Of a stretch of 35,222 nucleotides of DNA, positions 1 through 7,497 are shown piece after piece. Each line of letters opens with the position of its first letter. Position 1 is the stretch's first letter. The translations under genes and the position numbers were made by a program. The stretch is from Muribaculum sp. (GTDB lineage Bacteria; Bacteroidota; Bacteroidia; Bacteroidales; Muribaculaceae), in contig VSOZ01000028.1 of the NCBI GenBank assembly GCA_009775095.1, forward strand, positions 1 to 35,222. Reading direction: 5' to 3'. A model generated the notes under the pieces. The model ran no database searches. It saw only the letters and a list, made by a program, of their open reading frames with translations, and was not told the origin of the DNA.

Positions 1-1119
1 CTCCCCGCCGGGAAGGGGGCCAATTCGGGAAATTGAGGGGGGGCGTGGGCTGTCACCGGGGCGGAGGAGGAAAATCTGGGTGGGGAAGTGGTCGGAGTAG
101 CCGTTGAGGAAGCGGCCGCCGGCGTAGGTGCGTTTGGGATAGTTTTTGTAGACGCCGGTTTTGGTGCGGAGGAAGGGTTTGTTGATGACGGTGCATTTCC
201 AGTATTGGAGCTGTCCGTCGAGTCCTTGCACGAGATTGCCGGATACGATTATCTGGTCGAAGAGATTCCAGACGCCTTTGTAGCAGAGGGTGCCGACACC
301 GTTGTCCAAGATGTACCAGAATGGGTTGTAAAATCCATGGGCGGTGACTTTATCCTGATCGCGTACAGCACCGAAAGCCACGGCACATGATTTGTCGAAC
401 GGGTCATCGTTAAGGTCGCCCATCATAATGACACCTTGATCGGGATTGACACGCCACAGCGAGTCGGCTATGCATTTGGACAAGCGGCCGGCCGCTTCGC
501 GCAAGGGGCTTGACTCCGCCTGTCCGCCAAGTCGCGACGGCCAATGGTTGACAATAAAGCTGACGGGGACGTCAAGTAGCGAGCCGGAAACACATAGCTG
601 GTCGCGGGTGATAAAATCTGGGTCATCGGGAATGACAAGGCGGTGAGGCACGACATTGCCCACCTCAAAAAACAGAGGATTATACAGCAACGCGACGTCT
701 ATGCCACGAAGATCGGGCGAGTCATGATGGACTATGCGGAGCCCCCACGGTTCGCGGCCCTGCGCTTTCAGGGTAGAATCGACAGCCGATACAAGGTCCT
801 CGACGACACCGAGATTCTCCACCTCGCTGATGCCAATCACAGCCGGGCCGACAGGGGTCTCGGGAGTACTCAACGCAGCTATTGCCCGCGAAAGATTGCC
901 GATTTTCTTCCAATAGCGCTCCGAAGTCCACATACGCGGCCCCTCGGGCGTGAACTCATAGTCATACTTGCCGTTATCGTTGATGGTGTCAAAGAGATTT
1001 TCAAGGTTGTAGAAAGCCACACCGGCCACGATATACTTTCGCTCGGGAGCATTGTCCTGTGAAAATGCCGCGGCGGCAGCCAGCATTATAACTATAGGGA
1101 GTAAAATTATCTTACGCAT
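1..1119 (-). CDS. Endonuclease/exonuclease/phosphatase family protein, exported, 3' end outside window
   Basis: Reading the minus strand from the ATG at 1117-1119 gives 373 codons with no stop before the window edge, so the gene is partial. Residues 1-20 look like a signal peptide (MRKIILLPIVIMLAAAAAFS), which suggests secretion or periplasmic location. The EEP fold motifs are present in order: FYNLENLFD (36-44), SEVEN (98-102), NHWPSR (191-196), GDLNDDP (234-240) and SDHFP (342-346). These are the metal-binding and catalytic positions of the DNase I-like superfamily, so it is a phosphodiesterase or nuclease; the substrate cannot be read from sequence. Relatives usually stop shortly after the SDHFP block. 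Here the frame runs on for 27 more residues of proline- and glycine-rich sequence, so either the tail is unusual or the true end has been altered. It is divergent from aroQ across 118 bp. Confidence 0.88.
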   Translation of the reverse strand, partial: MRKIILLPIVIMLAAAAAFSQDNAPERKYIVAGVAFYNLENLFDTINDNGKYDYEFTPEGPRMWTSERYWKKIGNLSRAIAALSTPETPVGPAVIGISEVENLGVVEDLVSAVDSTLKAQGREPWGLRIVHHDSPDLRGIDVALLYNPLFFEVGNVVPHRLVIPDDPDFITRDQLCVSGSLLDVPVSFIVNHWPSRLGGQAESSPLREAAGRLSKCIADSLWRVNPDQGVIMMGDLNDDPFDKSCAVAFGAVRDQDKVTAHGFYNPFWYILDNGVGTLCYKGVWNLFDQIIVSGNLVQGLDGQLQYWKCTVINKPFLRTKTGVYKNYPKRTYAGGRFLNGYSDHFPTQIFLLRPGDSPRPPSISRIGPLPGGE

Positions 1120-1203
1120 AGCACTTAGCCTTTAATTAAATGATTCTTGAGGTAAAATTAGCGATAATCCACCATATTACGCAAATAAAACAGAGGTTTT
1201 TCA

Positions 1204-1211
1204 TAACTTTG
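1204..1211 (+). promoter_or_regulatory. Candidate Bacteroidota -7 element for aroQ
   Basis: The octamer TAACTTTG matches the Bacteroidota -7 consensus TAnnTTTG and lies 26 bp before the aroQ start codon. No convincing TTG is seen about 20 bp upstream, so the call rests on the -7 box and its position alone. Confidence 0.45.
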
Positions 1212-1237
1212 CACTTTATTTATATAAGCGAGACACT

Positions 1238-1669
1238 ATGACGACCAAAATCATGATTATAAACGGCCCGAACCTGAACCTGTTGGGTGTTCGCGAGCCG
1301 GGCATATACGGCCACCGCAATTTTGAAGATTATCTCGCAGAACTGCGCGGACAATATCGCGATGCAGATATCGAGTATTTCCAAAGCAATCACGAGGGAG
1401 CCATAATAGACAAGCTCCATGAAAAGGGATTTTCGGGATGTGACGCAATAATACTCAACGCCGGCGCCTATACCCATACGTCGCTTGCGATAGCCGATGC
1501 CATAGCCGCCATCAATACTCCGGTAATCGAAGTACATATAAGTAATGTACACGCGCGGGAAGACGTAAGACACCGCTCAATGATATCGGGAGTATGCCGC
1601 GGCGTCATAGCCGGCTTCGGCCTTGACAGTTACCGGCTGGCGGTTGAGAATGTTATTTTTAATGTATAG
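1238..1669 (+). CDS. aroQ: Type II 3-dehydroquinate dehydratase
   Basis: The 143-residue protein catalyses the dehydration of 3-dehydroquinate to 3-dehydroshikimate, the third step of the shikimate pathway, in the cytoplasm. The type II family signatures are all visible: INGPNLNLLGVREPGIYG near the N-terminus (with the conserved NLNLLG and the lid tyrosine), SNHEG around residue 50, NAGAYTHTS around residue 75 and EVHISNVHARE around residue 97. Length is normal for the family (about 140-150). The ATG at 1238 follows a TAnnTTTG-type promoter box, and no other in-frame start fits better. In many Bacteroidales aroQ sits beside xerD and pyk; pyk follows here, but the divergent neighbour is an EEP-family gene instead. 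Confidence 0.97.
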   Translation: MTTKIMIINGPNLNLLGVREPGIYGHRNFEDYLAELRGQYRDADIEYFQSNHEGAIIDKLHEKGFSGCDAIILNAGAYTHTSLAIADAIAAINTPVIEVHISNVHAREDVRHRSMISGVCRGVIAGFGLDSYRLAVENVIFNV

Positions 1670-1796
1670 TGCATAATGATGAATGCATAATGGGGAGCGA
1701 TTGAACCAAGTCGTTAAATTGCAAACTATGCATTATGAATTATGAATTATGAATTATGAATTGTAAATTGTGAACTATGCACTGTGAATTGTGAAT
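1670..1796. repeat. Intergenic 7-bp tandem repeat (consensus TRTGAAT)
   Basis: Immediately after the aroQ stop there are three degenerate heptamers (1670-1690: TGCATAA, TGATGAA, TGCATAA). After a 29-bp break, eleven consecutive heptamers run from 1720 to 1796. Four successive copies of TATGAAT (1734-1761) are perfect; the remainder drift to TGTAAAT, TGTGAAC, TATGCAC and TGTGAAT. The array ends 10 bp before the pyk start codon, so it fills the pyk leader. No transcription terminator or conventional promoter is visible in the gap. Confidence 0.85.
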
Positions 1797-1806
1797 TAGT
1801 TAGGAT

Positions 1807-3255
1807 ATGAAGAAGTTTACCAAGATAGTCGCTACAATTTCAGACAAGCGATGTGACAAAGAGTTTATACAGGCACTTTACGACAACGGGCTAAATGTCG
1901 TAAGAATGAATTCGGCTCATCTTCAACTTGAAGGATTCCGAAAAATAATCGAGAACGTAAGGGCCGTGTCGCCCTCCATAGCCATACTTATGGACACCAA
2001 AGGTCCCGAGATACGCACAACCACCAACCTCGACGACCTCCCGATAGAGTTTGTACCGGGCGACAAGGTGACTTTTATCGGTGACCCGGGCGGCACCACC
2101 ACCCGCGATACCATATACCTGAGCTACTCAAACATAGCAACCGACGTCAAAGCCGGCACCCATTTCCTCATCGACGACGGCGAGATAGACTTCCTAATAG
2201 ACAGCATAGAGGGATACAACATACATGCCACCGCACAGAACGGCGGCAAGCTTGGCTCACGCAAGAGTGTAAACATACCGGGAACAAGCATAACCCTACC
2301 CTCGCTCACAGAGCGCGACCGCACCAATATAGGCTATGCCATAGACCTCGGTATCGACTTCATAGCCCACTCTTTTGTGCGCAGCGCCCGCGACGTAAAC
2401 GACATACAGGAGATACTCGACGCCCACAACAGCCCTATAAAAATAATATCCAAGATAGAGAATCAAGAGGGCATTGACAACTTCGACGAGATACTCGACG
2501 CCTCTTACGGCATCATGATAGCCCGCGGCGACCTCGGCATAGAGATACCCGCGGAGCGGATACCGGGTGTCCAGCACACCCTTATCAACAAATGCATAAT
2601 GCGCCATAAGCCGGTGATAGTAGCCACACAAATGCTCCACTCGATGATCAACAACCCGCGCCCCACCCGTGCGGAGGTCAGCGACATAGCCAACGCCGTC
2701 AACCAGCACACCGACGCACTGATGCTCAGCGGCGAGACGGCCTACGGCAAATATCCGATAGAGGCCATCGCCACCATGACGCGCGTAGCCGCCGAGGTAG
2801 AGAAATCGCTTGTGAACTCCTATGTGACACCGGCCATAGAAGCCGATGTGACATCCTTTCTGTCACGACAGGCCGTAGCGTCATCCAAAATACTCGGCAC
2901 GCGCGCCATCATCACCGACAGCTACACCGGACGCACGGCCCGCTACATATCGTCATACCGCGGCAGTTACCCCACTCTCGCCATCTGCTATCACGCCCAT
3001 GTAGTGAGGCTTCTGGCACTCTCCTACGGAGTTCTTGCGGTGTACCAGCACAGCATGGGGTCGTCGCGAGGCTACATAAAAAATGCTCTAGAGCAGCTGA
3101 TAGACAGCGGACGACTCACCCGTCAAGACCGCATAGCCTACTTGGGAGGCGCTTTCGGCGAGGGCCACGGCACTTCATTTCTTGAAATAAACAGTGTAGG
3201 CAAGATAATGGACAACTATCAGTCATTCAACCTACCCAACCTCGAACAGGTATAA
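1807..3255 (+). CDS. pyk: Pyruvate kinase
   Basis: This 482-residue enzyme transfers phosphate from phosphoenolpyruvate to ADP, the last step of glycolysis. The N-terminal barrel opens with KIVATISDK and the substrate-binding block VVRMNSAH (31-38), and MDTKGPEIR at 62-70 is the family block before the B domain. The active-site signature ISKIENQEG (214-222) carries the catalytic Lys216. Next come the Mg/PEP-binding ARGDLGIEIP (239-248), ATQMLHSM (273-280) with the downstream PRPTRAEVSDIANAV, and LSGETA (307-312). The C-terminal third is the regulatory domain. Length is close to the usual 470-480. The first motif reads NSAH where most homologues have NFSHG, a variation I would expect in Bacteroidota. 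It is followed 12 bp later by the O-methyltransferase gene, so the two are probably co-transcribed. Confidence 0.97.
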   Translation: MKKFTKIVATISDKRCDKEFIQALYDNGLNVVRMNSAHLQLEGFRKIIENVRAVSPSIAILMDTKGPEIRTTTNLDDLPIEFVPGDKVTFIGDPGGTTTRDTIYLSYSNIATDVKAGTHFLIDDGEIDFLIDSIEGYNIHATAQNGGKLGSRKSVNIPGTSITLPSLTERDRTNIGYAIDLGIDFIAHSFVRSARDVNDIQEILDAHNSPIKIISKIENQEGIDNFDEILDASYGIMIARGDLGIEIPAERIPGVQHTLINKCIMRHKPVIVATQMLHSMINNPRPTRAEVSDIANAVNQHTDALMLSGETAYGKYPIEAIATMTRVAAEVEKSLVNSYVTPAIEADVTSFLSRQAVASSKILGTRAIITDSYTGRTARYISSYRGSYPTLAICYHAHVVRLLALSYGVLAVYQHSMGSSRGYIKNALEQLIDSGRLTRQDRIAYLGGAFGEGHGTSFLEINSVGKIMDNYQSFNLPNLEQV

Positions 3256-3267
3256 CACTGCCGACAC

Positions 3268-3894
3268 ATGGAGTCAACGCTTGAAGAGTATATACTCGGC
3301 CACATAGACCCGGAGCCCGCCCACCTGAAGAAGCTGAACCGCGACACACATGTGACATGTCTGTATGCCAACATGTGTTCGGGTCACCTTCAGGGGCGTC
3401 TGCTCAAGATGCTCACACGCATGATAAAGCCCAAGCGCGTACTCGAGCTCGGCACGTTCACCGGCTACTCGGCCCTTTGCCTGGCAGAGGGACTTGAAAG
3501 CGGCGCCGAAGTCCACACCATAGAGATCAACGACGAGCTGGAGGAATTTATACGCAGCCACATCGACGACAGCCCCTGCCGTGACCGCATACACCTGCAT
3601 ATAGGCGACGCATCGGAAATACTGCCCACGATAACCGACGAGTGGGACTTGGTATTTATCGACGCCAACAAGCGCCGCTATCTGGAGTACTACACCGCCG
3701 TGCTGCCGCATGTAAAACAGGGCGGTTTCATCATAGCCGACAACACTCTGTGGTACGGCAAGGTGACCGACGGGAGCCATGACGCGCAGACCGCGGGCAT
3801 ACTCGAATTCAACGACTACGTAGCCGCCGACCCACGTGTGGAGAAAGTGATGATACCCCTGCGCGACGGGCTCACCATAATATATAAGAAATAA
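3268..3894 (+). CDS. Class I SAM-dependent O-methyltransferase (COMT/Methyltransf_3 family)
   Basis: The 208-residue protein has the complete Rossmann methyltransferase core of the catechol O-methyltransferase family: motif I VLELGTFTGYSAL (58-70), the ribose-binding acid in HTIEIN (83-88), the metal-binding Asp in VFIDANKRR (129-137), and IIADNTLWYGKV (155-166) with the second metal ligands DN. Such enzymes methylate small phenolic or catechol-like hydroxyl groups using a divalent metal, but the natural substrate of the bacterial members is mostly unknown. Length is typical. The start at 3268 lies 12 bp after pyk, and the gene is followed by rbfA, the order commonly seen in Bacteroidales. 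Confidence 0.93.
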   Translation: MESTLEEYILGHIDPEPAHLKKLNRDTHVTCLYANMCSGHLQGRLLKMLTRMIKPKRVLELGTFTGYSALCLAEGLESGAEVHTIEINDELEEFIRSHIDDSPCRDRIHLHIGDASEILPTITDEWDLVFIDANKRRYLEYYTAVLPHVKQGGFIIADNTLWYGKVTDGSHDAQTAGILEFNDYVAADPRVEKVMIPLRDGLTIIYKK

Positions 3895-3898
3895 TTAG

Positions 3899-3906
3899 TA
3901 ACTTTG
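3899..3906 (+). promoter_or_regulatory. Candidate -7 element upstream of rbfA
   Basis: TAACTTTG matches TAnnTTTG and lies 50 bp before rbfA in a 62-bp gap after the methyltransferase gene. A TTG at the expected upstream distance is not seen because that region is the end of the preceding coding sequence, so this is a moderate-strength call. Confidence 0.4.
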
Positions 3907-3956
3907 CGAAAGCTTCGGTGTTAATACAATATACTTACACCTAAAACAAAACGATT

Positions 3957-4292
3957 ATGGAAACAACCCGTCAAGCAAAAATAGCCCGTCTGCTCCAGAA
4001 GGAGCTAAGCGAAATATTTCGTCAGCAAACCGCCAAGACCCACGGCGTCATAATATCGGTAAGCGCCGTAAGAGTGTCGCCCGACCTCAGCACGGCCCGC
4101 GCCTATCTGTCGGTATTTCCGTCGGACAAGGGAGCGGAGATGCTCGAGAGCATCAACCACAGCGCCAAGACCATACGCTACGAGCTTGCGCAGAAGGTGC
4201 GCTATCAGCTGCGCAAAACTCCGGAGCTGACCTTCTATCTCGACGACTCGCTCGACTACCTCGAAAATATCGACAACCTGCTGAAGTCATAA
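3957..4292 (+). CDS. rbfA: 30S ribosome-binding factor
   Basis: The 111-residue protein is RbfA, a KH-type small protein that binds 16S rRNA and is needed for late maturation of the 30S subunit, particularly in the cold. The family pattern is clear: an N-terminal helix METTRQAKIARLLQKELSEI, then the strand with VSAVRVSPDLSTARAYLSVFP, the helix containing IRYELAQKVRYQLRKTPELTFYLDDS, and a short C-terminal tail. Length is normal. It is followed after 19 bp by the LolC/E-type permease gene, which is the usual arrangement in Bacteroidales, and a promoter-like box lies just upstream. Confidence 0.95.
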   Translation: METTRQAKIARLLQKELSEIFRQQTAKTHGVIISVSAVRVSPDLSTARAYLSVFPSDKGAEMLESINHSAKTIRYELAQKVRYQLRKTPELTFYLDDSLDYLENIDNLLKS

Positions 4293-4311
4293 GCCCGAAG
4301 CAAGCCGTCCG

Positions 4312-5547
4312 ATGTTCACCCTGCGAGTAGCCCTGCGCTATCTGTTTTCAAAAAAGACCCACAACGCGGTCAACGTCATCTCCACGATATCCATCATAGG
4401 AGTGGCGGTGGCCACGATGGCCATAGTGTGTGTGCTGTCGGTGTTCAACGGCTTCACCGACCTCGCCACGGCCAAGCTGTCGCAACTCGCGCCCGACCTG
4501 CGTGTAGAGAGCACCGAGGGCAAGACCATAGCCTCGGCCGACTCGCTGCTGTCCATAATACGAGCGACCGAGGGAGTGGCCACAGCCGCCCCCACCATCG
4601 AAGAGCATGCGCTGGCCATATACGGCGACCGGCAGATGCCGGTGCTTATCAAGGGGGTGACAGAGGCCTTCGACACGATAACGCAACTGCGCTCCACCAT
4701 AAAGGAGGATGGCACGTTTCTGCTCAACGACAGCGAATACGGCGACTTCGCTACCCTGAGCGTGGGCGCGGCCATAGGACTGCAGGCCCATCCGGGAGTC
4801 ATGAGGGCGCTTACGCTCAATGTGCCCCGGCGCACAGGACGCATCAACCCGGCCAATCCCGCGGCGGCGTTCCGCAGCGACTCGCTGCTTGTGGGGGGTG
4901 TGTTTCAGACGGAGCAAGCCGAATTTGACACCGACCTCGTGCTCATACCCCTTTCGGCGGCCCGGCAGCTCCTCGACTACGAGAGCGAAGCCACCGCCAT
5001 AGAGATAAAAGTCACCGACGGAGCCGACACCGACCGCATCGGCCGGCGAATAGCCGAAGCATTGGGCAACGGCTACGAGGTGAAAAACCGTGTGAGGCAG
5101 CAGGACCAGTCGTTCAAGATGATCGAGGTCGAGAAGTGGATAACCTTCTTTCTGCTGTCGTTCATACTCATCATAGCGTCGTTCAACATCATATCCACCA
5201 TGTCGATGCTCATCATCGAGAAGGAGGACAACATACACACCATGTATGCCATGGGCGCCTCGCGCAAGACGATAACCCGCATATTCATCCTTGAGGGATG
5301 GCTGGTGTCGCTTCTGGGCGGACTGTCGGGCATAGCGGCGGGAGTCATACTCTGCCTCGCCCAGCAATGGGGCGGCTTCATAAAGCTCGGGGGCAACCAT
5401 GACGCCATGTCGATCGACGTCTACCCCGTAAGAGTCGAAGCGCCCGACCTGCTCGCAGTCATGGTGCTTGTGGCGCTGACCGGCCTTATCACCTCGGCCC
5501 TGACCTCGCTGCTGGCCCGAAAATACATATCCGGCAGAGGGCAATAA
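4312..5547 (+). CDS. FtsX/LolC-LolE family ABC transporter permease
   Basis: The 411-residue inner-membrane protein has the MacB/LolE layout: a first membrane segment about residues 21-45 preceded by ALRYLFSKKTHNAVNVIS, a large periplasmic domain of about 230 residues, and three C-terminal membrane segments in an FtsX domain beginning near residue 275 (FFLLSFILIIASFNIISTMS). The loop IIEKEDNIHTMYAMGAS is the coupling segment typical of lipoprotein-releasing permeases. The probable job is extraction of lipoproteins or another amphiphile from the inner membrane, with an ATPase (LolD-like) encoded elsewhere because none is adjacent. The start at 4312 follows rbfA closely; the sequence before the first membrane helix is the conserved one, supporting this start. 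Confidence 0.9.
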   Translation: MFTLRVALRYLFSKKTHNAVNVISTISIIGVAVATMAIVCVLSVFNGFTDLATAKLSQLAPDLRVESTEGKTIASADSLLSIIRATEGVATAAPTIEEHALAIYGDRQMPVLIKGVTEAFDTITQLRSTIKEDGTFLLNDSEYGDFATLSVGAAIGLQAHPGVMRALTLNVPRRTGRINPANPAAAFRSDSLLVGGVFQTEQAEFDTDLVLIPLSAARQLLDYESEATAIEIKVTDGADTDRIGRRIAEALGNGYEVKNRVRQQDQSFKMIEVEKWITFFLLSFILIIASFNIISTMSMLIIEKEDNIHTMYAMGASRKTITRIFILEGWLVSLLGGLSGIAAGVILCLAQQWGGFIKLGGNHDAMSIDVYPVRVEAPDLLAVMVLVALTGLITSALTSLLARKYISGRGQ

Positions 5548-5631
5548 GTTAAAAATACTTAAATTTAGCTAAACACCATACAAATTGCGCCCCAGTACCC
5601 GTAAGCCGCAGAGCCGGCGCGGTATCGGCTA

Positions 5632-5662
5632 TTGGATAATGCGTAAATAATTTGTATCTTTG
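5632..5662 (+). promoter_or_regulatory. Bacteroidota-type promoter for rimP-nusA-infB
   Basis: A -33 TTG at 5632-5634 is followed by a 20-bp spacer and the -7 box TATCTTTG at 5655-5662, matching the Bacteroidota consensus in both sequence and spacing. The rimP start is 68 bp downstream, leaving a leader of about 60 bases. This is the only good promoter before the rimP-nusA-infB-folK run. Confidence 0.72.
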
Positions 5663-5730
5663 CAAAAGATTCCACAACACGAGGGGGCGGCAGTCCCCTT
5701 TGTTTGTATAACTAAACCGATTCATTAACA

Positions 5731-6198
5731 ATGATTGACAAAGAACTCCTTGCCCGCACAGTAGCCGAGTCGATAAAAGACAGCGACATTTTTATCGTCG
5801 ACATCACGGTAGGCGCCGACAACGCCATCGTGGTGGAGCTTGACAGCCCCGAGGGCATCGACATAGACACGTGTGCCGCCATAACCCGCAGGATCGAGGA
5901 AGTCTTTGACCGCGACAACGAGGACTACAGCCTCGAAGTGGGGTCGGCGGGGCTGACCTCGCCCTTCAAGGTAAGAGGCCAGTACGAGAAAAACATCGGC
6001 AATCAGGTCGAGGTGCTCACCAAAGACGGCCGCAAGCTGAAGGGCACACTCACCGCCGTGGGCGACGACGACTTCACCATAGCCATTGTCAAGAAGGTGA
6101 AGGAGCCCGGCAAGAAGCGCCCCGTCGAGGTCGAGGAGCCGTTGACGATGAAGATGGCAGACACAAAACATGTGATATATTTAATAGACTTCAAATAA
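5731..6198 (+). CDS. rimP: Ribosome maturation factor RimP
   Basis: The 155-residue protein is RimP, which assists 30S subunit assembly. The N-terminal alpha/beta domain (about 1-80) carries the family pattern ending in DNEDYSLEVGSAGLTSPF, the counterpart of the widely conserved YxLEVSSPGLDRPL block. The C-terminal SH3-like domain (about 83-155) contains VEVLTKDGRKLKGTL. Position directly before nusA and infB is the classical arrangement and confirms identity. It has its own promoter just upstream. Length is normal. Confidence 0.95.
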   Translation: MIDKELLARTVAESIKDSDIFIVDITVGADNAIVVELDSPEGIDIDTCAAITRRIEEVFDRDNEDYSLEVGSAGLTSPFKVRGQYEKNIGNQVEVLTKDGRKLKGTLTAVGDDDFTIAIVKKVKEPGKKRPVEVEEPLTMKMADTKHVIYLIDFK

Positions 6199-6216
6199 TA
6201 AAGACTTTAACCCATT

Positions 6217-7473
6217 ATGGCCAAGAAAGAGGAATCCACCAATATGGTGGAAAGATTTGCCGAATTTAAGGAACTTAAGCATATCGACAAGACGACGATG
6301 ATATCCGTACTGGAGGAGTCGTTTCGCAACGTCCTTGCCAAGATGTTTGGCACCGACGAGAATCTTGACGTTATCATGAACCCCGACAAGGGCGACGTGC
6401 AGATATTCCAGAATCTCGAGGTTGTGCCTGACGGAGAGGTCACCAACCCCTCGACACAGATATCGCTCAGCGACGCCCGCGCCGACCAGAACCCCGACGT
6501 GGAGATAGGCGAAGAGCACACGCGCGAGATAATATTCGAGAAGTTCGGCCGCCGAGCCATACTCAACTTGCGCCAGACCCTCCAGTCCAAGATACTCGAC
6601 CTGCAGAAAGAGGCCATCTACTCCCAGTTCAAGGGCCACGAAGGCGAGCTCGTGTCGGGCGAGGTATATCAGACATGGAGCAAGGAGACCCTGCTCATCG
6701 ACAGCGAGGAGAACGAGCTTCTGCTGCCCAAGAGCGAGTCGATACCGGGCGACTACTTCCGCAAGGGCGAGACAGTGCGTGCCGTCATACAGCGCGTTGA
6801 CAACAAGAACAACAACATACGCATCAGCGTGTCGCGCACATGCGACGACTTCCTGCGCCGCCTCTTCGAGCTTGAGGTGCCGGAGATACACGACGGCCTC
6901 ATCAACATACGCGCCGTGGCCCGCATACCGGGCGAGCGCGCCAAGATAGCCGTGGAGAGCTACGACGACCGCATTGACCCCGTAGGCGCATGCGTGGGTG
7001 TCAAGGGTTCGCGTATACACGGCATAGTGCGCGAGTTGCGCAACGAGAACATCGACGTCATCAACTACACGGCAAACCCCGAGCTGTTTATCCAGCGTGC
7101 CCTGAGCCCGGCCAAAGTATCGTCGATAAGGCTCAATCAGGAAGAGAAGCGCGCCGAAGTGTTTCTGCGTCCCGAAGAGGTGCCTCTGGCCATCGGCAAG
7201 GGAGCGCTCAACATCAAGCTCGCGTCGAAACTCACCGGCTATATAATCGACGTATACCGCGATACCGGCGAGGAGTACAACGACGACATCTATCTCGACG
7301 AGTTCAAGGACGAAATCGACAGCTGGGTCATCGACGCCCTTAAAAACATAGGCTGCGTCACCGCCAAGAACGTATTGGCGATGCCACGCGACCTTCTCAT
7401 CGAGAAAGCCGACCTTGAGGAAGATACGGTTGACAATGTCATCGCTATCCTTAAGGCGGAATTTGAAGACTAA
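6217..7473 (+). CDS. nusA: Transcription termination/antitermination factor NusA
   Basis: The 418-residue protein binds RNA polymerase and nascent RNA and modulates pausing, termination and antitermination. Domains in order: the N-terminal RNAP-binding domain (about 1-130), an S1 domain (about 135-200, starting near GELVSGEVYQTW), and two KH domains (about 205-345) with the signatures VGACVGVKGSRIHGI and IGKGALNIKLASKLTGYI. A short C-terminal helical segment follows. The acidic repeat pair found at the C-terminus of the gammaproteobacterial protein is absent, which is usual for Bacteroidota and explains the shorter length. It lies between rimP (18 bp) and infB (24 bp) in one transcription unit. 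Confidence 0.97.
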   Translation: MAKKEESTNMVERFAEFKELKHIDKTTMISVLEESFRNVLAKMFGTDENLDVIMNPDKGDVQIFQNLEVVPDGEVTNPSTQISLSDARADQNPDVEIGEEHTREIIFEKFGRRAILNLRQTLQSKILDLQKEAIYSQFKGHEGELVSGEVYQTWSKETLLIDSEENELLLPKSESIPGDYFRKGETVRAVIQRVDNKNNNIRISVSRTCDDFLRRLFELEVPEIHDGLINIRAVARIPGERAKIAVESYDDRIDPVGACVGVKGSRIHGIVRELRNENIDVINYTANPELFIQRALSPAKVSSIRLNQEEKRAEVFLRPEEVPLAIGKGALNIKLASKLTGYIIDVYRDTGEEYNDDIYLDEFKDEIDSWVIDALKNIGCVTAKNVLAMPRDLLIEKADLEEDTVDNVIAILKAEFED

Positions 7474-7497
7474 CAACGACATTCCCTAATTCAATAT

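Noticed and set aside
1720..1800. The heptamer array as a CRISPR array
   Set aside because: Units are 7 bp with no spacers and no cas genes are nearby; it is a simple tandem repeat.
4348..5544. A 398-codon open frame on the minus strand across the permease gene
   Set aside because: It lies entirely antisense to a clear FtsX/LolE-type permease, has no recognisable motif, and is a by-product of biased third-position composition.
6181..7482. A 433-codon open frame on the minus strand across nusA
   Set aside because: It covers nusA exactly in antisense, has no family features, and its composition follows from the complement of nusA codons.
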